From SAR202 cluster bacterium bin16 (GTDB taxonomy: Bacteria; Chloroflexota; Dehalococcoidia; Lucifugimonadales; Australimonadaceae), in NCBI GenBank assembly GCA_002238425.1, contig MPMJ01000031.1:1-36737 (forward strand): a DNA stretch of 36,737 nucleotides, given 5' to 3'. The notes below the pieces were generated by a model that saw only the letters and a program-made list of their open reading frames with translations, searched no databases and was not told the DNA's origin. The translations under genes were made by a program, and so were the position numbers. Of the stretch, positions 14,363-23,100 are shown in pieces; positions within the stretch are counted from its first letter, which is position 1; each line of letters starts with the position of its first letter.

Positions 14363-14368
14363 TATACA
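14363..14368 (+). promoter_or_regulatory. Possible -10 element for the methyltransferase operon
   Basis: TATACA lies 38 bp before the ATG at 14407, in the short gap after the membrane-protein gene. AAGGAG (14395-14400) follows. No clear -35 is visible. Confidence 0.3.
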
Positions 14369-14406
14369 GTCGGTCCGTTGGGGAGGCCTGCCTCAAGGAG
14401 ACGGTG

Positions 14407-15180
14407 ATGACGACCGGTACGGAACAGCACCATGAGCACGACTGGCAGTCCCAGGAGTACGTCGACTACTGGATAGGGCGGGATGTCACCCGCGACGACG
14501 AGAGGCGGGAGCACCTCCTGCGGATGGCCGCCTTGCTGCCGTACGAACCCGACGCGGAGATCCGCGTGCTCGACGTCGGCGCGGGCTATGGGGCCGTCAG
14601 CCAGGCGGTGCTGGAGACGTTCCCCAACGCGCACGTCGTCCTGCACGACTTCTCGGGGCCCATGCTGGAGCACGCGCGGCAGCGCCTCGAACGCTACGGG
14701 GACCGCACCTCCCAGGTGATGGCCGACCTCACCGACCCGGCGTGGACGCAGACGGTCGGTGAACCGGTGGACGGCGTGGTCTCCGGCATCGCCATCCACA
14801 ACCTGCGCGAGCCCGAGCTCATCGCCCGGGTCTACGCCGACATCTTCACGGTCGTGAAGCCGGGAGGCGCCTTCCTCAACTGGGAGCTCATACAGCAAGG
14901 GGACACGTCGAGAGCGGCGAACGCGCGAGCCACGCTCGTGATGGAGCGACGGCGCCGGTTCAAAGAGACGGGCGTCCAGCCCTCGCTCGAAGAGTTGGCC
15001 GCCGAGCGGGAGGTACGTCGACCCTCGTGGGGCGTCGGCCGGAGAATGCGGAGGACGCGCCCCACGCTCATGGACCATCTCGGCTGGCTGCGCGCCGCCG
15101 GGTTCGACGAGGCTGAGTGCTTCTGGCGCGATGGCAGCAATGCCCTGATCGGCGGCTACCGTTGGAGTCCTGATGATTAG
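14407..15180 (+). CDS. Class I SAM-dependent methyltransferase
   Basis: A 257-residue cytosolic enzyme. The SAM-binding motif I is VLDVGAGYGAVSQ (~residue 53), followed by the acidic end of strand 2 (VVLHDFS), the motif II/III region (GVVSGIAIHNL) and VKPGGAFLNWE, the usual post-motif loop of small-molecule methyltransferases. The substrate is not predictable. The start is placed at ATG 14407 because AAGGAG ends 6 nt before it; the GTG at 14404 is too close. Its end overlaps the next gene's possible ATG 15173, and the following genes are also tightly packed, so it starts a small operon. Confidence 0.85.
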   Translation: MTTGTEQHHEHDWQSQEYVDYWIGRDVTRDDERREHLLRMAALLPYEPDAEIRVLDVGAGYGAVSQAVLETFPNAHVVLHDFSGPMLEHARQRLERYGDRTSQVMADLTDPAWTQTVGEPVDGVVSGIAIHNLREPELIARVYADIFTVVKPGGAFLNWELIQQGDTSRAANARATLVMERRRRFKETGVQPSLEELAAEREVRRPSWGVGRRMRRTRPTLMDHLGWLRAAGFDEAECFWRDGSNALIGGYRWSPDD

Positions 15181-15829
15181 AGCGGGAGCGCCTGTGACGA
15201 GCAACGAGCAGAGATATGGAGGCTTGTCCGGCGAGGCCGTGGCCAGAGCGACCGGCAGGGACTGGGACGCCTGGCTGGAGCTCCTCGACAGGCTGGGTGC
15301 GCAGGAGATGGACCACAAGGGGATCGTGGCCCTCATCGCCGGGCAGGGCGAGCTGTCCAGCGGCTGGTGGCAGCAGTCGGTCGCGGTGGGATACGAGCAG
15401 GCGCGAGGCCTGCGAGTCGTGGGCCAGACGTCCGCGGGCGGCTTCCAGATTGGCGTCCAGATGACCCTGCCGGTACCGGCAGGAGAGGCATGGGACCTGC
15501 TGACGGAAGGGCCGGGCCTGGACACCTGGCTGGGGACGGCCGACGGTATCGAGTTCCGCAAGGGTGAGCGCTACCGAACGTCCGAGGGCGTCTCTGGGGA
15601 GGTGCGCTCCATCGTCCCCGGAGAGCGTGTCAGGCTGACGTGGAGCAGCCCGGACCTCGCGCATCCGTCCACCCTGCAGATCACCGTCCTGCCGTCGGGA
15701 AAGAAGGCCTCGGTCCGGTTCCATCAGGAACGATTGTCCAGCCTCGAGGAGCGGGAACGGATGCGGACACACTGGCGGGATGTGCTGCAAGAGCTGTCAC
15801 AGTTGGTGATCAGCCGGGGCCGCGGATGA
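15173..15829 (+). CDS. DUF4287-SRPBCC (AHSA1-like) two-domain protein
   Basis: A 218-residue protein. Residues ~20-75 (ATGRDWDAWLELLDRLGAQEMDHKGIVALIA) match DUF4287, a small helical domain with the W-x-x-W-L-x-x-L-D pattern. Residues ~90-205 form an SRPBCC/AHSA1-type hydrophobic-ligand domain: PVPAGEAWDLLTEGPGLDTWLG, then VRLTWSSPDLAHPSTLQITVL. This pairing is known in several bacterial groups, but its ligand and function are not established. The start may be ATG 15173, overlapping the methyltransferase stop, or GTG 15194, which has GGGAG 5 nt upstream. The end overlaps the next gene as ATGA, so translation is probably coupled. Confidence 0.75.
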   Translation: MIRAGAPVTSNEQRYGGLSGEAVARATGRDWDAWLELLDRLGAQEMDHKGIVALIAGQGELSSGWWQQSVAVGYEQARGLRVVGQTSAGGFQIGVQMTLPVPAGEAWDLLTEGPGLDTWLGTADGIEFRKGERYRTSEGVSGEVRSIVPGERVRLTWSSPDLAHPSTLQITVLPSGKKASVRFHQERLSSLEERERMRTHWRDVLQELSQLVISRGRG

Positions 15830-16722
15830 ACCTCGAAGAGCTGTTCCCCGAGGGCCTGTACGTCGTCCACGCGCTCGACCTGCTGGGGCCGGTGGGCGTG
15901 TACGTGCTCGGCATGAGCGCGTATGCCATCTTCATCTTCAGGTTCTACCGTTTCCTCGCCGCCAGGGACATGTTCGCGCTGGACTTCTCCCGGTACGAGC
16001 AGTCGCGCCGCCGGTTCGTGCGGCGCGTCCTCGGCGTGGTCATGTACGTGGCCAAGTACCTCGTCGTCTTCCCGCTGTTCGCGTTCTTCTGGTTCGCCGT
16101 GCTCACGCTCATCCTGGCGTTCCTGGCGAAGGACCGTGCGTTCGCGGACACCCTGCTGATCGCGCTGGCGACCGTGAGCGCGATCCGCGTGACGGCGTAC
16201 TACGACGAAGACCTCTCGCGCGACCTCGCGAAGATACTGCCGTTCGCGGTGCTGGCCATCTTCCTCATCGACGCATCGTTCTTCGAGATAGGCGAGTCGC
16301 TGTCGATCCTGGAGCGGGCCAACGACAGCCGGGAGACCATCCTCTACTACCTGCTCTTCCTGGTGCTGCTGGAGTTCGCGCTCCGGTTCGTGCGCGCGGT
16401 GCTCAGGGGCATCTTCCGCCGGAAGAAGCGCACGCCTACGACGCCCGAGGCCCCTCGTGCAGAGCCGGCTCCCGAGCCTCCGCAGGATGAGGCCCCGCCG
16501 TCCGCGGCGGAAGGCGATGGCGCGAACGCCGCCGGAGACCCGGTTGCCGGAACGCAGGCCGGGGAGCGCCCGCCGGCGGGAGGCGGGCGCCCCGCGGGCG
16601 GGGGGGAAGGGGGGGGGCGCGACCGCCGCGGGAGCCCGGGTTGCGGAACCGCGGGCGGGGGAGCCCCCGCCGGCGTGAGGCGCACGCTCGCCGAGGCTGG
16701 CCTATACTTCCGGCAGGCATGA
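15826..16722 (+). CDS. Hypothetical membrane protein; C-terminus extended by a probable assembly scar
   Basis: Residues 1-195 form a real protein with about five membrane segments (residues ~20-42, 72-103, 105-122, 137-155 and 168-188), a basic loop (SRRRFVRRV) and a basic exit (RRKKR). I recognise no family. A Pro/Ala-rich tail follows. As assembled the frame runs to 16722 through low-complexity Gly/Arg, because a 97-bp duplication with a G-run lies at 16519-16680. In the second copy a TGA stands at 16676-16678. The first copy has GGA at the corresponding 16579-16581, in the gene's own frame. If the copies are collapsed the protein ends after residue 251 (ERPPA). The start overlaps the preceding stop (ATGA). 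Confidence 0.6.
   Translation: MNLEELFPEGLYVVHALDLLGPVGVYVLGMSAYAIFIFRFYRFLAARDMFALDFSRYEQSRRRFVRRVLGVVMYVAKYLVVFPLFAFFWFAVLTLILAFLAKDRAFADTLLIALATVSAIRVTAYYDEDLSRDLAKILPFAVLAIFLIDASFFEIGESLSILERANDSRETILYYLLFLVLLEFALRFVRAVLRGIFRRKKRTPTTPEAPRAEPAPEPPQDEAPPSAAEGDGANAAGDPVAGTQAGERPPAGGGRPAGGGEGGGRDRRGSPGCGTAGGGAPAGVRRTLAEAGLYFRQA
16519..16680. repeat. 97-bp partial tandem duplication with poly-G junction (likely assembly scar)
   Basis: GGCGCGAACGCC at 16519 recurs as GGCGCGACCGCC at 16616, and ~65 bp align at a constant 97-bp offset. Read on the minus strand, essentially every mismatch in the right copy is a base changed to its preceding neighbour (GGGC to GGGG, CCCCG to CCCCC, GCGT to GCGG). 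The left copy decays in the same way going right, into G-runs at 16605-16617. This mirrors the holA scar. Confidence 0.8.
16703..16708 (+). promoter_or_regulatory. Possible -10 element for the ABC ATPase gene
   Basis: TATACT lies 18 bp before the ATG at 16727, the same hexamer and spacing as before two other genes in the window. No -35 or strong ribosome-binding site is seen, so the message would have a very short leader. Confidence 0.35.
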
Positions 16723-16726
16723 AGCG

Positions 16727-17492
16727 ATGAGCGGCATACGAGTACTCCGGCTGAAGTTCCAGTACCCCAAGACCGAGGCTCCCGCGGTCGATATAGCGGA
16801 CCTCGAGGTCGGCGCGGGCGAGTTCGTCGCGATCATGGGGGAGTCGGGGTCGGGGAAGACCACGCTGCTGCGCCTCATCGCAGGCCTCGAGCGGCCTGAA
16901 CAGGGCGACATCTACATCGGCGGCGAGTACATGAACGACATCCCGGTGGGGCGCAGGCCGGTGCAGCTCATCTTCCAGAGCCTCGCCCTCTGGCCGCACC
17001 TCCCGGGCCCCCCCCCGTCGCCCGCCCCTGCGGGTCAGGGGGGAGCGCGGCTCCTCCACCCTCAGCCTGCCGCTGAAGGCCCGCCGCTGGGGCGACGAGC
17101 AGATCCGTTCGCGAGTGAACAACGTGGCGCGCCGTGTCGGGCTCAGGGAGGACCTCTTCCCGCGCAAGCCCGACGCGCTGTCGGGCGGCGAGCGCCAGCG
17201 CGTCGCGCTCGCACGGGCGATGGTCACGGAGGCCACGTCGTTCCTGATGGACGAGCCCCTGAGCAACCTGGACCCCATCAGCAGGCCCAAGATGCGCACG
17301 GAGATTCGGCGCGTTCACGACGAGAGTAACGCGACGACGTTGTACGTGACGCACAACGTCACCGACGCGCGTGTCATGGCGGACCGCATCGCCATCATCC
17401 GGGACGGCCGCCTCCTGCGCACCGGGACGTACGTGGAGCTCAGCGAGTCGCCGGGTGACGAGTACACGCGCCTCCTGCTGTCGTCGTCCTAG
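16727..17492 (+). CDS. ABC transporter ATP-binding protein, frame broken at a poly-C scar
   Basis: The first part (16727-~17003) has Walker A GESGSGKTT, the GLERPEQGDIYIGG turn and the Q-loop LIFQSLALWPHL. The second part, in another frame from ~17058 to TAG 17490-17492, has LSLPLKARRWGDEQI, the signature LSGGERQRVALARA, Walker B FLMDEP, the D-loop SNLDP and the switch His in VTHNVTDA. Together they make one complete nucleotide-binding domain of the MalK/CysA-like importer type, without a C-terminal TOBE domain. Between them ~55 bp of C/G-rich sequence replace what should be about five codons. The second half may use GTG 17115 as a false start if annotated alone. No permease gene is adjacent, unless the preceding multi-pass protein is one. 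Confidence 0.75.
17003..17057. other. Poly-C/G junction inside the ABC ATPase gene (likely assembly scar)
   Basis: The bases after CCGCACCTC (to 17002) turn into CCGGG and a 10-C run, and the real gene resumes at ACCCTCAGCCTG (17058). The family normally has about 15 bp here, so ~40 bp are surplus, with a net frame change. No clear duplicated unit is visible, but base content and position resemble the other two scars. Confidence 0.6.
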
Positions 17493-17503
17493 GCTCGCCC
17501 GTG

Positions 17504-19141
17504 CTACTGCCCCCGGGCGCTCATGACCAGCATCTCCAGTATCTCGTGGGCGGAGATGGAGCCCATGAACTCGCCGGTCTCGGAGTCGACGACGGGGAGG
17601 ACGGAGAGGGAGTGCTCGGTCATGCGTTGCAGCGCGTCCTCGAGGTGTTCTTCGGAGTAGGCGGTCGGCGTCTGCTGCCGCAGCATCTGGGTGAGCGGCG
17701 TGTGGTCCCACTCGGCGTGGGGCAGGTAACGCAGCATGCTCAGGGAAACGATGCCGACCAGCGCCCCGTGTTCCACGATCACGTAGTCGTGCTGGTCCTG
17801 CAACAGCCAGTCTTCCGCGAACGTCTTGACCGTCTGCGAGCCCTCCGGGTGGGGGCGGTAGGGGTCCAGCAGGTCGCGCACCCTGACCTCGTCCAGCACG
17901 AAGCGCTCGAACGACGGCGGGATCCTATCGAACGAGAGCTCGCGTGTCGGTTGGGCCATCCGCCGCAGCGCGTAGCCGATACCCATGGGCGTGAGCATGA
18001 TGTAGGCCAGCATCACCACCACCAGCAGGGAGAAGATGTCCTTGCCGATGGCGCCGCTCTGCAGCATGACCAGGAGGAGCGCGATCTCCGCGACGCCCTT
18101 CGCCGTGAGGCCCACCGCCGTGGCGAAGGGCGCGTCGACCCGCGTGACGTAGGCGCTGAGGAAGGATGCTCCGACCTTGCCCACGAGAGGGACGAGGGCC
18201 AGCGCCAGGATCGTCTCCAGGGGCAGCCTGGTGAAGTCCAGGCTGAAATACAGGCCTGCGGAAGCGAAGAACAGCGGCACGAAGAAGCCCTCGGCGGCTC
18301 CGCGCATGCCCGGCATGATGTCGCGCCGCATCTGGTACGGCAGGAAGGAGAGGGCGGCGCCGAAGAGGAGCGCGCCCAGGGAGCCGTGCAGCCCCACCAG
18401 TTCGGCGGCTACGACGACGAGGAAGAGGCCGCCGAGGAGCATCCCGAAGGCGAACTGCGGCACGCGCAGGATGCGGTGCAGCAGACTGAGGGCCCGCGGC
18501 AGCAGCTTGTTGGCCACGAACCACGTGACGATGCCGAAGCCGATGATCTCGGCGATGATGATCGCCACGCCCATCGCGTCGAGCCCTCCGTGCTCGTCCG
18601 CCGAGAAGTGCTCGCTGATGGCGAATCCCACGATGAAGAGGGCGATCAGTTCGACGATGATGACGGCGGTGAATATCTGCACGCCGATGGGCTCGCGCAG
18701 CCGTCCCTCGTCGATGAGCGCCTTTGCGACGACGCCGAGGCTGGAGAGGGAGAGCACGCCCGCGAGCCCGAGGGCTTCCGTGAAGCTGAGGCCGAGCCCG
18801 AGGTCGATGACGTAGTCGGTCGTGACCGCGAGGGAGACGAGCATCGATAAAGCCACGGCGAGCAGAGCGGTGAAGAATATCCGGCCTCGGACGGCGGCGA
18901 GGAAGCCGGAGATGTCCAGTTCCTCCAACCCGATGAGGAAGAAGAACATGAATATACCGATGCTGAGGATGAGGTCGACGCTCTCTCCGGCGTGGGCGAT
19001 GCCGGTGACGGGGCCGAGCAGCACTCCGGCGACGGCATAGGCGAAGATGGCGTTCAGCCCGATGCGCTTGAAGACGCCCTCGAGGAGCTTGGCGGCGACG
19101 ATGAGCGTGCCAACGGTAAAGAGGGCTTCGTGAATCTCCAC
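17504..19141 (-). CDS. Cation:proton antiporter (CPA2/KefB-like) with C-terminal CBS pair
   Basis: A 545-residue inner-membrane protein. About 12-13 hydrophobic helices fill residues ~5-390. The stretch AIFAYAVAGVLLGPVTG is the conserved entry helix of the CPA2 family, FFFLIGLEELD carries the family's glutamates, and SSLGVVAKALIDEGRL and GAALSFLP are further marks. Two CBS motifs follow at ~residues 415-545 (VRDLLDPY...VKTFAEDWLLQ, then VIVEHGALVGIVSLSML, and VLPVVDSETGEFMGSISAHEILE). CBS pairs usually bind adenine nucleotides and may gate ion exchange by energy state. K+ or Na+ against protons is the expected exchange. The start is GTG 19141 with GGGAGG 7 nt upstream; the longer frame from 19264 has no support. 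It is convergent with the ABC gene. Confidence 0.88.
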   Translation of the reverse strand: MEIHEALFTVGTLIVAAKLLEGVFKRIGLNAIFAYAVAGVLLGPVTGIAHAGESVDLILSIGIFMFFFLIGLEELDISGFLAAVRGRIFFTALLAVALSMLVSLAVTTDYVIDLGLGLSFTEALGLAGVLSLSSLGVVAKALIDEGRLREPIGVQIFTAVIIVELIALFIVGFAISEHFSADEHGGLDAMGVAIIIAEIIGFGIVTWFVANKLLPRALSLLHRILRVPQFAFGMLLGGLFLVVVAAELVGLHGSLGALLFGAALSFLPYQMRRDIMPGMRGAAEGFFVPLFFASAGLYFSLDFTRLPLETILALALVPLVGKVGASFLSAYVTRVDAPFATAVGLTAKGVAEIALLLVMLQSGAIGKDIFSLLVVVMLAYIMLTPMGIGYALRRMAQPTRELSFDRIPPSFERFVLDEVRVRDLLDPYRPHPEGSQTVKTFAEDWLLQDQHDYVIVEHGALVGIVSLSMLRYLPHAEWDHTPLTQMLRQQTPTAYSEEHLEDALQRMTEHSLSVLPVVDSETGEFMGSISAHEILEMLVMSARGQ

Positions 19142-19325
19142 TCCGTTGCCTCCCGTATCCCCTGCGGTCAACGAGTCCGGTCGAATGTGAGTGCGCCGTC
19201 GAGACCGGTCCTCTCTCGCTCGGGGGGGCGCGTCGACACTAGCACTGGCAGGCAGGGCGGGCAAGGTGGACAGCGACCTGTTGAGAAAGTACCTTCACCG
19301 CCAAACGACCAGTGGGAAGGCGGGG

Positions 19326-19868
19326 GTGACCATCACGGTTGATTGGCATTCGCTCGGCACGCAGGGCGGACACGTCGAGATAGTCGAGCACAGCCCCGAA
19401 TGGCCCCTGGCGTTCGAGCGCGAGTCGGCGGCCATCAGGGAGGCCTGCGGGCCGTGGGTCGTCGAGGTGCACCACATCGGCAGCACCTCCGTGCCGGGAC
19501 TGGCGGCGAAGCCCGTCCTGGACATGATGCCGGTCGCCGCAGGCCCGTCCGAAGCCGGCGAGACCGTTCCCCGCATGGCGGCGCTCGGGTACCAGTGTCT
19601 CGGCGAGTACGGCATCCCCGGACGCCTCTACTTCGAGAAGGACGTCGATGGCCGCGACGTCGCGCACGTCCACATGTTCCCGTTGGGCCACCCCGGCATC
19701 CGGACGCACCTGGCCTTCCGCGACTACCTCCGCGCCCACCCCGGCGCCGCCCGCGACTACGAGCGGCTGAAGCGGCAGCTCGCCGTGAAGCACCGAGCCG
19801 ACCGCGAGGCCTACACCGACGCCAAGGCCACCTTCATCGAGGGCGTCATCGCCGCCGCGATGTGTTAG
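19326..19868 (+). CDS. GrpB/UPF0157 family protein (nucleotidyltransferase-like)
   Basis: A 180-residue cytosolic protein with the full GrpB pattern: VEIVEHSPEWPLAFERESAAI, VVEVHHIGSTSVPGLAAKPVLDMM (the GSTSVPGLxxKPxxD nucleotidyltransferase-like core), then HVHMFPLGHP, LAFRDYLRAHP and YERLKRQLA. Some members are fused to dephospho-CoA kinase, but the stand-alone type has no proven reaction. GTG 19326 is chosen because the family begins just after it; the open frame extends to 19191 across the antiporter's leader. It is transcribed divergently from the antiporter and shares its ~184-bp upstream region. Confidence 0.85.
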   Translation: MTITVDWHSLGTQGGHVEIVEHSPEWPLAFERESAAIREACGPWVVEVHHIGSTSVPGLAAKPVLDMMPVAAGPSEAGETVPRMAALGYQCLGEYGIPGRLYFEKDVDGRDVAHVHMFPLGHPGIRTHLAFRDYLRAHPGAARDYERLKRQLAVKHRADREAYTDAKATFIEGVIAAAMC

Positions 19869-19903
19869 CTCATCCCCCGCACCGGAAGGTTTCGGGGGGA
19901 ATT

Positions 19904-19987
19904 GCTGCTCATTTCTGCTCACCACGCCGAATTCACTCCTGAATCTGGGGCCTGGGGTGAGCAGTCCGGCTGCTCATTTCTGCTCAC
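19904..19987. repeat. Direct repeat GCTGCTCATTTCTGCTCAC in the gap between GrpB and the large hypothetical gene
   Basis: The 19-bp word occurs at 19904-19922 and 19969-19987. Between them GTGAGCAG (19957-19964) is an inverted match to the repeat ends. The unit flanks the 3' edge of the AT-richer 1028-residue gene, so it could mark an insertion boundary, but no matching copy was found at its other end. The rest of the 286-bp gap (19869-20154) shows nothing recognisable. Confidence 0.45.
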
Positions 19988-20154
19988 GCCGCCCGCCGCC
20001 TGCTGAGGGCCGTGGAACGGGCTGCTACCAGCGTAGGCGGCGGGCGGTTGGGGACGCAATGGGCGGATGTCACTGGGGTGACGGAGGAGGTGAGTCGCCC
20101 TGACGCGTGAACGGCGGAGGAGTGTGGAATGGCCTAAGGGGTCGCCGCAGCCAC

Positions 20155-23100
20155 TTACTCTGGCTGGCCATCCTCAATCACAACAAGTCCTCCGCTAGTC
20201 CTGCCCTTGGAGAACGGTTCCTCGTGCGGAACATCGTCATCCCAGTATCCATACCGGCGTGCCAATAGTCGTTCGATACCAGCTATATCTGGAGTTTGCT
20301 GCTTGCACTCAAGTCCCCAGAGTTTCACGAGAGATAGCATGGCACCTCGCCGGTGGAAGTTCATCGCATCGGGTGTGAATAGGCCAATAGGAACAGGTAC
20401 AGCAGTCGGACTCTCTGGTTCGAAGGCTGCCCGCATTATCTCCTCCCGAGTTTCCTCTGATAGAAGGTGAAGATTGCTCCCTAGGAGCCGGTAGTTCCTG
20501 ACAATGTTGAATGCAGCAGTCATGATATGCCAGTCACGCCAACCTTCCTTACGAAGTGCTTCTGTAAAGGATAGAAACTCCTCAGAGGATGCAAGCCTTA
20601 CGAGAGTGATGCGTAGGTTTTTGGCGAGATTCTGGTAGCGCGTCTCAAGCAGTTCGCTGGCCTTATCTGGCGAATACGTCGGGCCTGGTCCGTCCTGCCA
20701 ACGAAGTTCAGCACATGTCGCAAAAGACCCGTTACGGCACTCCCATGGGGTGTTGTATAAGCCCCTCTGGATCGCTGACTCTGCGTCTACTGTAAAAGCG
20801 GCGGCAAGTTCGTCATAAGGTCGACCTGGGAAGAGCTTGTGACCCAATCCCCTTTCAAAGGTTCCATCCAGACTCGCTGAAAAATCCGCTTCCGGAAGAA
20901 GTGAAGCTTCACGGAGAATCATCGCGAGCATGGTCGTTAGTTCAATGTCGGTCCCTTTCCAGCTGGCGTTAGGTGAAGCCTCGGAGGGTGCAAGCCGCAC
21001 AACCCACTCGCGGTCGTCATTACTTGGAAGCGATTCAATGGGCTTCGAGTACGACACCCAAGCATGCTGTCTATTCTCGATACGCACGTTGATACGCGTT
21101 TCGACTAGGCACAGGTCATTTTTGGCAAGGGCTGCAAGCATGACTTGAGCGGCGGCTGCGAAACGTTCGGCTATGCGGACGGATTCAATGTCATTTGTCG
21201 TGGCCAGTGTCCAATCAGTGCCCAAAGCGGAAAAACGAATATACCGAATCTTCCCGAGATCGGCAAATGGCCGAGCTGCAAGCTCGGAACTGCTGAAAGA
21301 CTCCCAGAAGCTAGGATCCTTTGCACTGAACGCATTAGTTATGTCTTCGATGATTGTTCGTACGCCAAGACGCTCCGTAATTGAATCAATGGAGGAAGCT
21401 AATTCAGGAGCTACGGTTCTAGCACATGCACTAACACAGGCGAGGTTAGTGAAGGCGTCCTTAATATCCTCGTGTTTCTCCCAATCAATGCCATCTTCGA
21501 TAATCTCATCTTGTGCAAGCAAACCGAGCGCGTATAGCTCTACTGCACTGCACCAAGCACCTGCCGCGAGATCGGCAGTGGCTGCCATTAGCAGACCGGC
21601 GGGAATCAAGTCTGCATGTTCCTCATCTCCCCTCGATGAAGCGATGTGTGCAACCGCAAGGGCGTAGGACTTGGATGCCTGGGGTAACCGCAATTCAAGG
21701 TAGAGCCTTGCAATGATTATCATCGCGAGTAGCGATCCCCGGACCGTGTCTCCAGACCACCAGTCGATTTTTGCTCGGTGGAACTCTTCCAAGGCATCAA
21801 GGCGACGTCCGGCGTTAAGTAACATCAGTGCTCGGTCGCGTGCACGAGCCGCGAGAGCACTCTTCCCTGAACGCTGACCGATTGCCTCGTCGACTTGGTC
21901 CAGCAGACCTCGCCATTCAGCATGGCTGCTCCAGAGGGAGAGAAGCTGAGGAAGATGAAGAAGATCGGCCAAGCTCTGAATAGGAAACAGCGGTGTTTCC
22001 TCTAAGTTCCCCATCAACTCCGTCCATGCCGAGAGTGTGAGTGACACGTCGGTGAGCATGTCTGGTAATGGTACATCAGCCCAGTTAGACGGCTCACTAC
22101 TGAGTTCTTCATTTTTCACCACTTGCGCTTCGTGACTCAAACGCTGCATGATGGCTTTCGTCAGCTTAGGATGCAAACCTAGATACCCGAGCGTAAAGAG
22201 GAGACTTGCTCGGCGATTTGGAGTCGCATAGGTAACGATGCCCTGTATCCGACTCGTCAAACAATCGTTCCAATGGCCGATTTCAGTTGGCATGAGCGAA
22301 GAGAGTCCTGATTGGACAGCAGTATTCGCATACATGAGGAGAGTGCTTGCGTCTAGTAGGCGGGCAGGTTCACTCTCACTCAATGATTCATCGAGATATA
22401 CACGCGCGACATCATCAATTGGCCGAAAGGCGCCTGTACCACGCAAGGTGGCCACCACCAGCTCGTATCGCGCGCGTTGTTGAACATGAGAAGGCAATTC
22501 CGGGTTGGCCAAGAGTTGCCGTACTAAGCCAAGCCAGAACGGAAGGTCGGCACGAGCCTCTTCCTGATAGAAGGTTGCCTCTCGAAGCCCAGCCTTCACG
22601 TCAATGAAATCGCCGAGCGTGGGATTGGGAGAACCCTTATCTTGCCACTTGCTTCTCAATGCGAGGTACTCGGCTGAGAGGTTGTCATCGGTAACAGTTG
22701 CTTCTGGTTGAATCTTGGCTGGGATGGAAAGAAATTGCTCTGCAATCCAGAATCCTTCAGGCTGAGCGAGGAGATTGGCTATGGACTCAGCATCATGGAA
22801 TTCGAGATGTACTCCGTGCGACGCTTGAGTTTCGGCCTCCAGTTGGTGTCGGGTTCCAACTGGGACCGACTCTAGTGTGAACGCACGAATCTCCTGAACT
22901 GGGTGTCCGAAGGCGCAAACCTTTTCGATGTCCTGCCTTAGCTTGGCGGGCAGACCGTCGGTTTGGGTGGTGCAAATGAACGCAATCGTTCCTTGACTGA
23001 CCAAGCCTAGGAACGCCCCGTGCGAACCTAGTTCTTCAACCAAGTAAGTGCGGAATGTCTCAAAGTCGCGACCTTGATCGCCTCCCGCGGACACTGGGCC

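Noticed and set aside
18177-18815. Plus-strand frame of 212 codons opposite the antiporter
   Set aside because: Shadow of the membrane protein on the minus strand; Arg/Ser/Met-rich with no motif.
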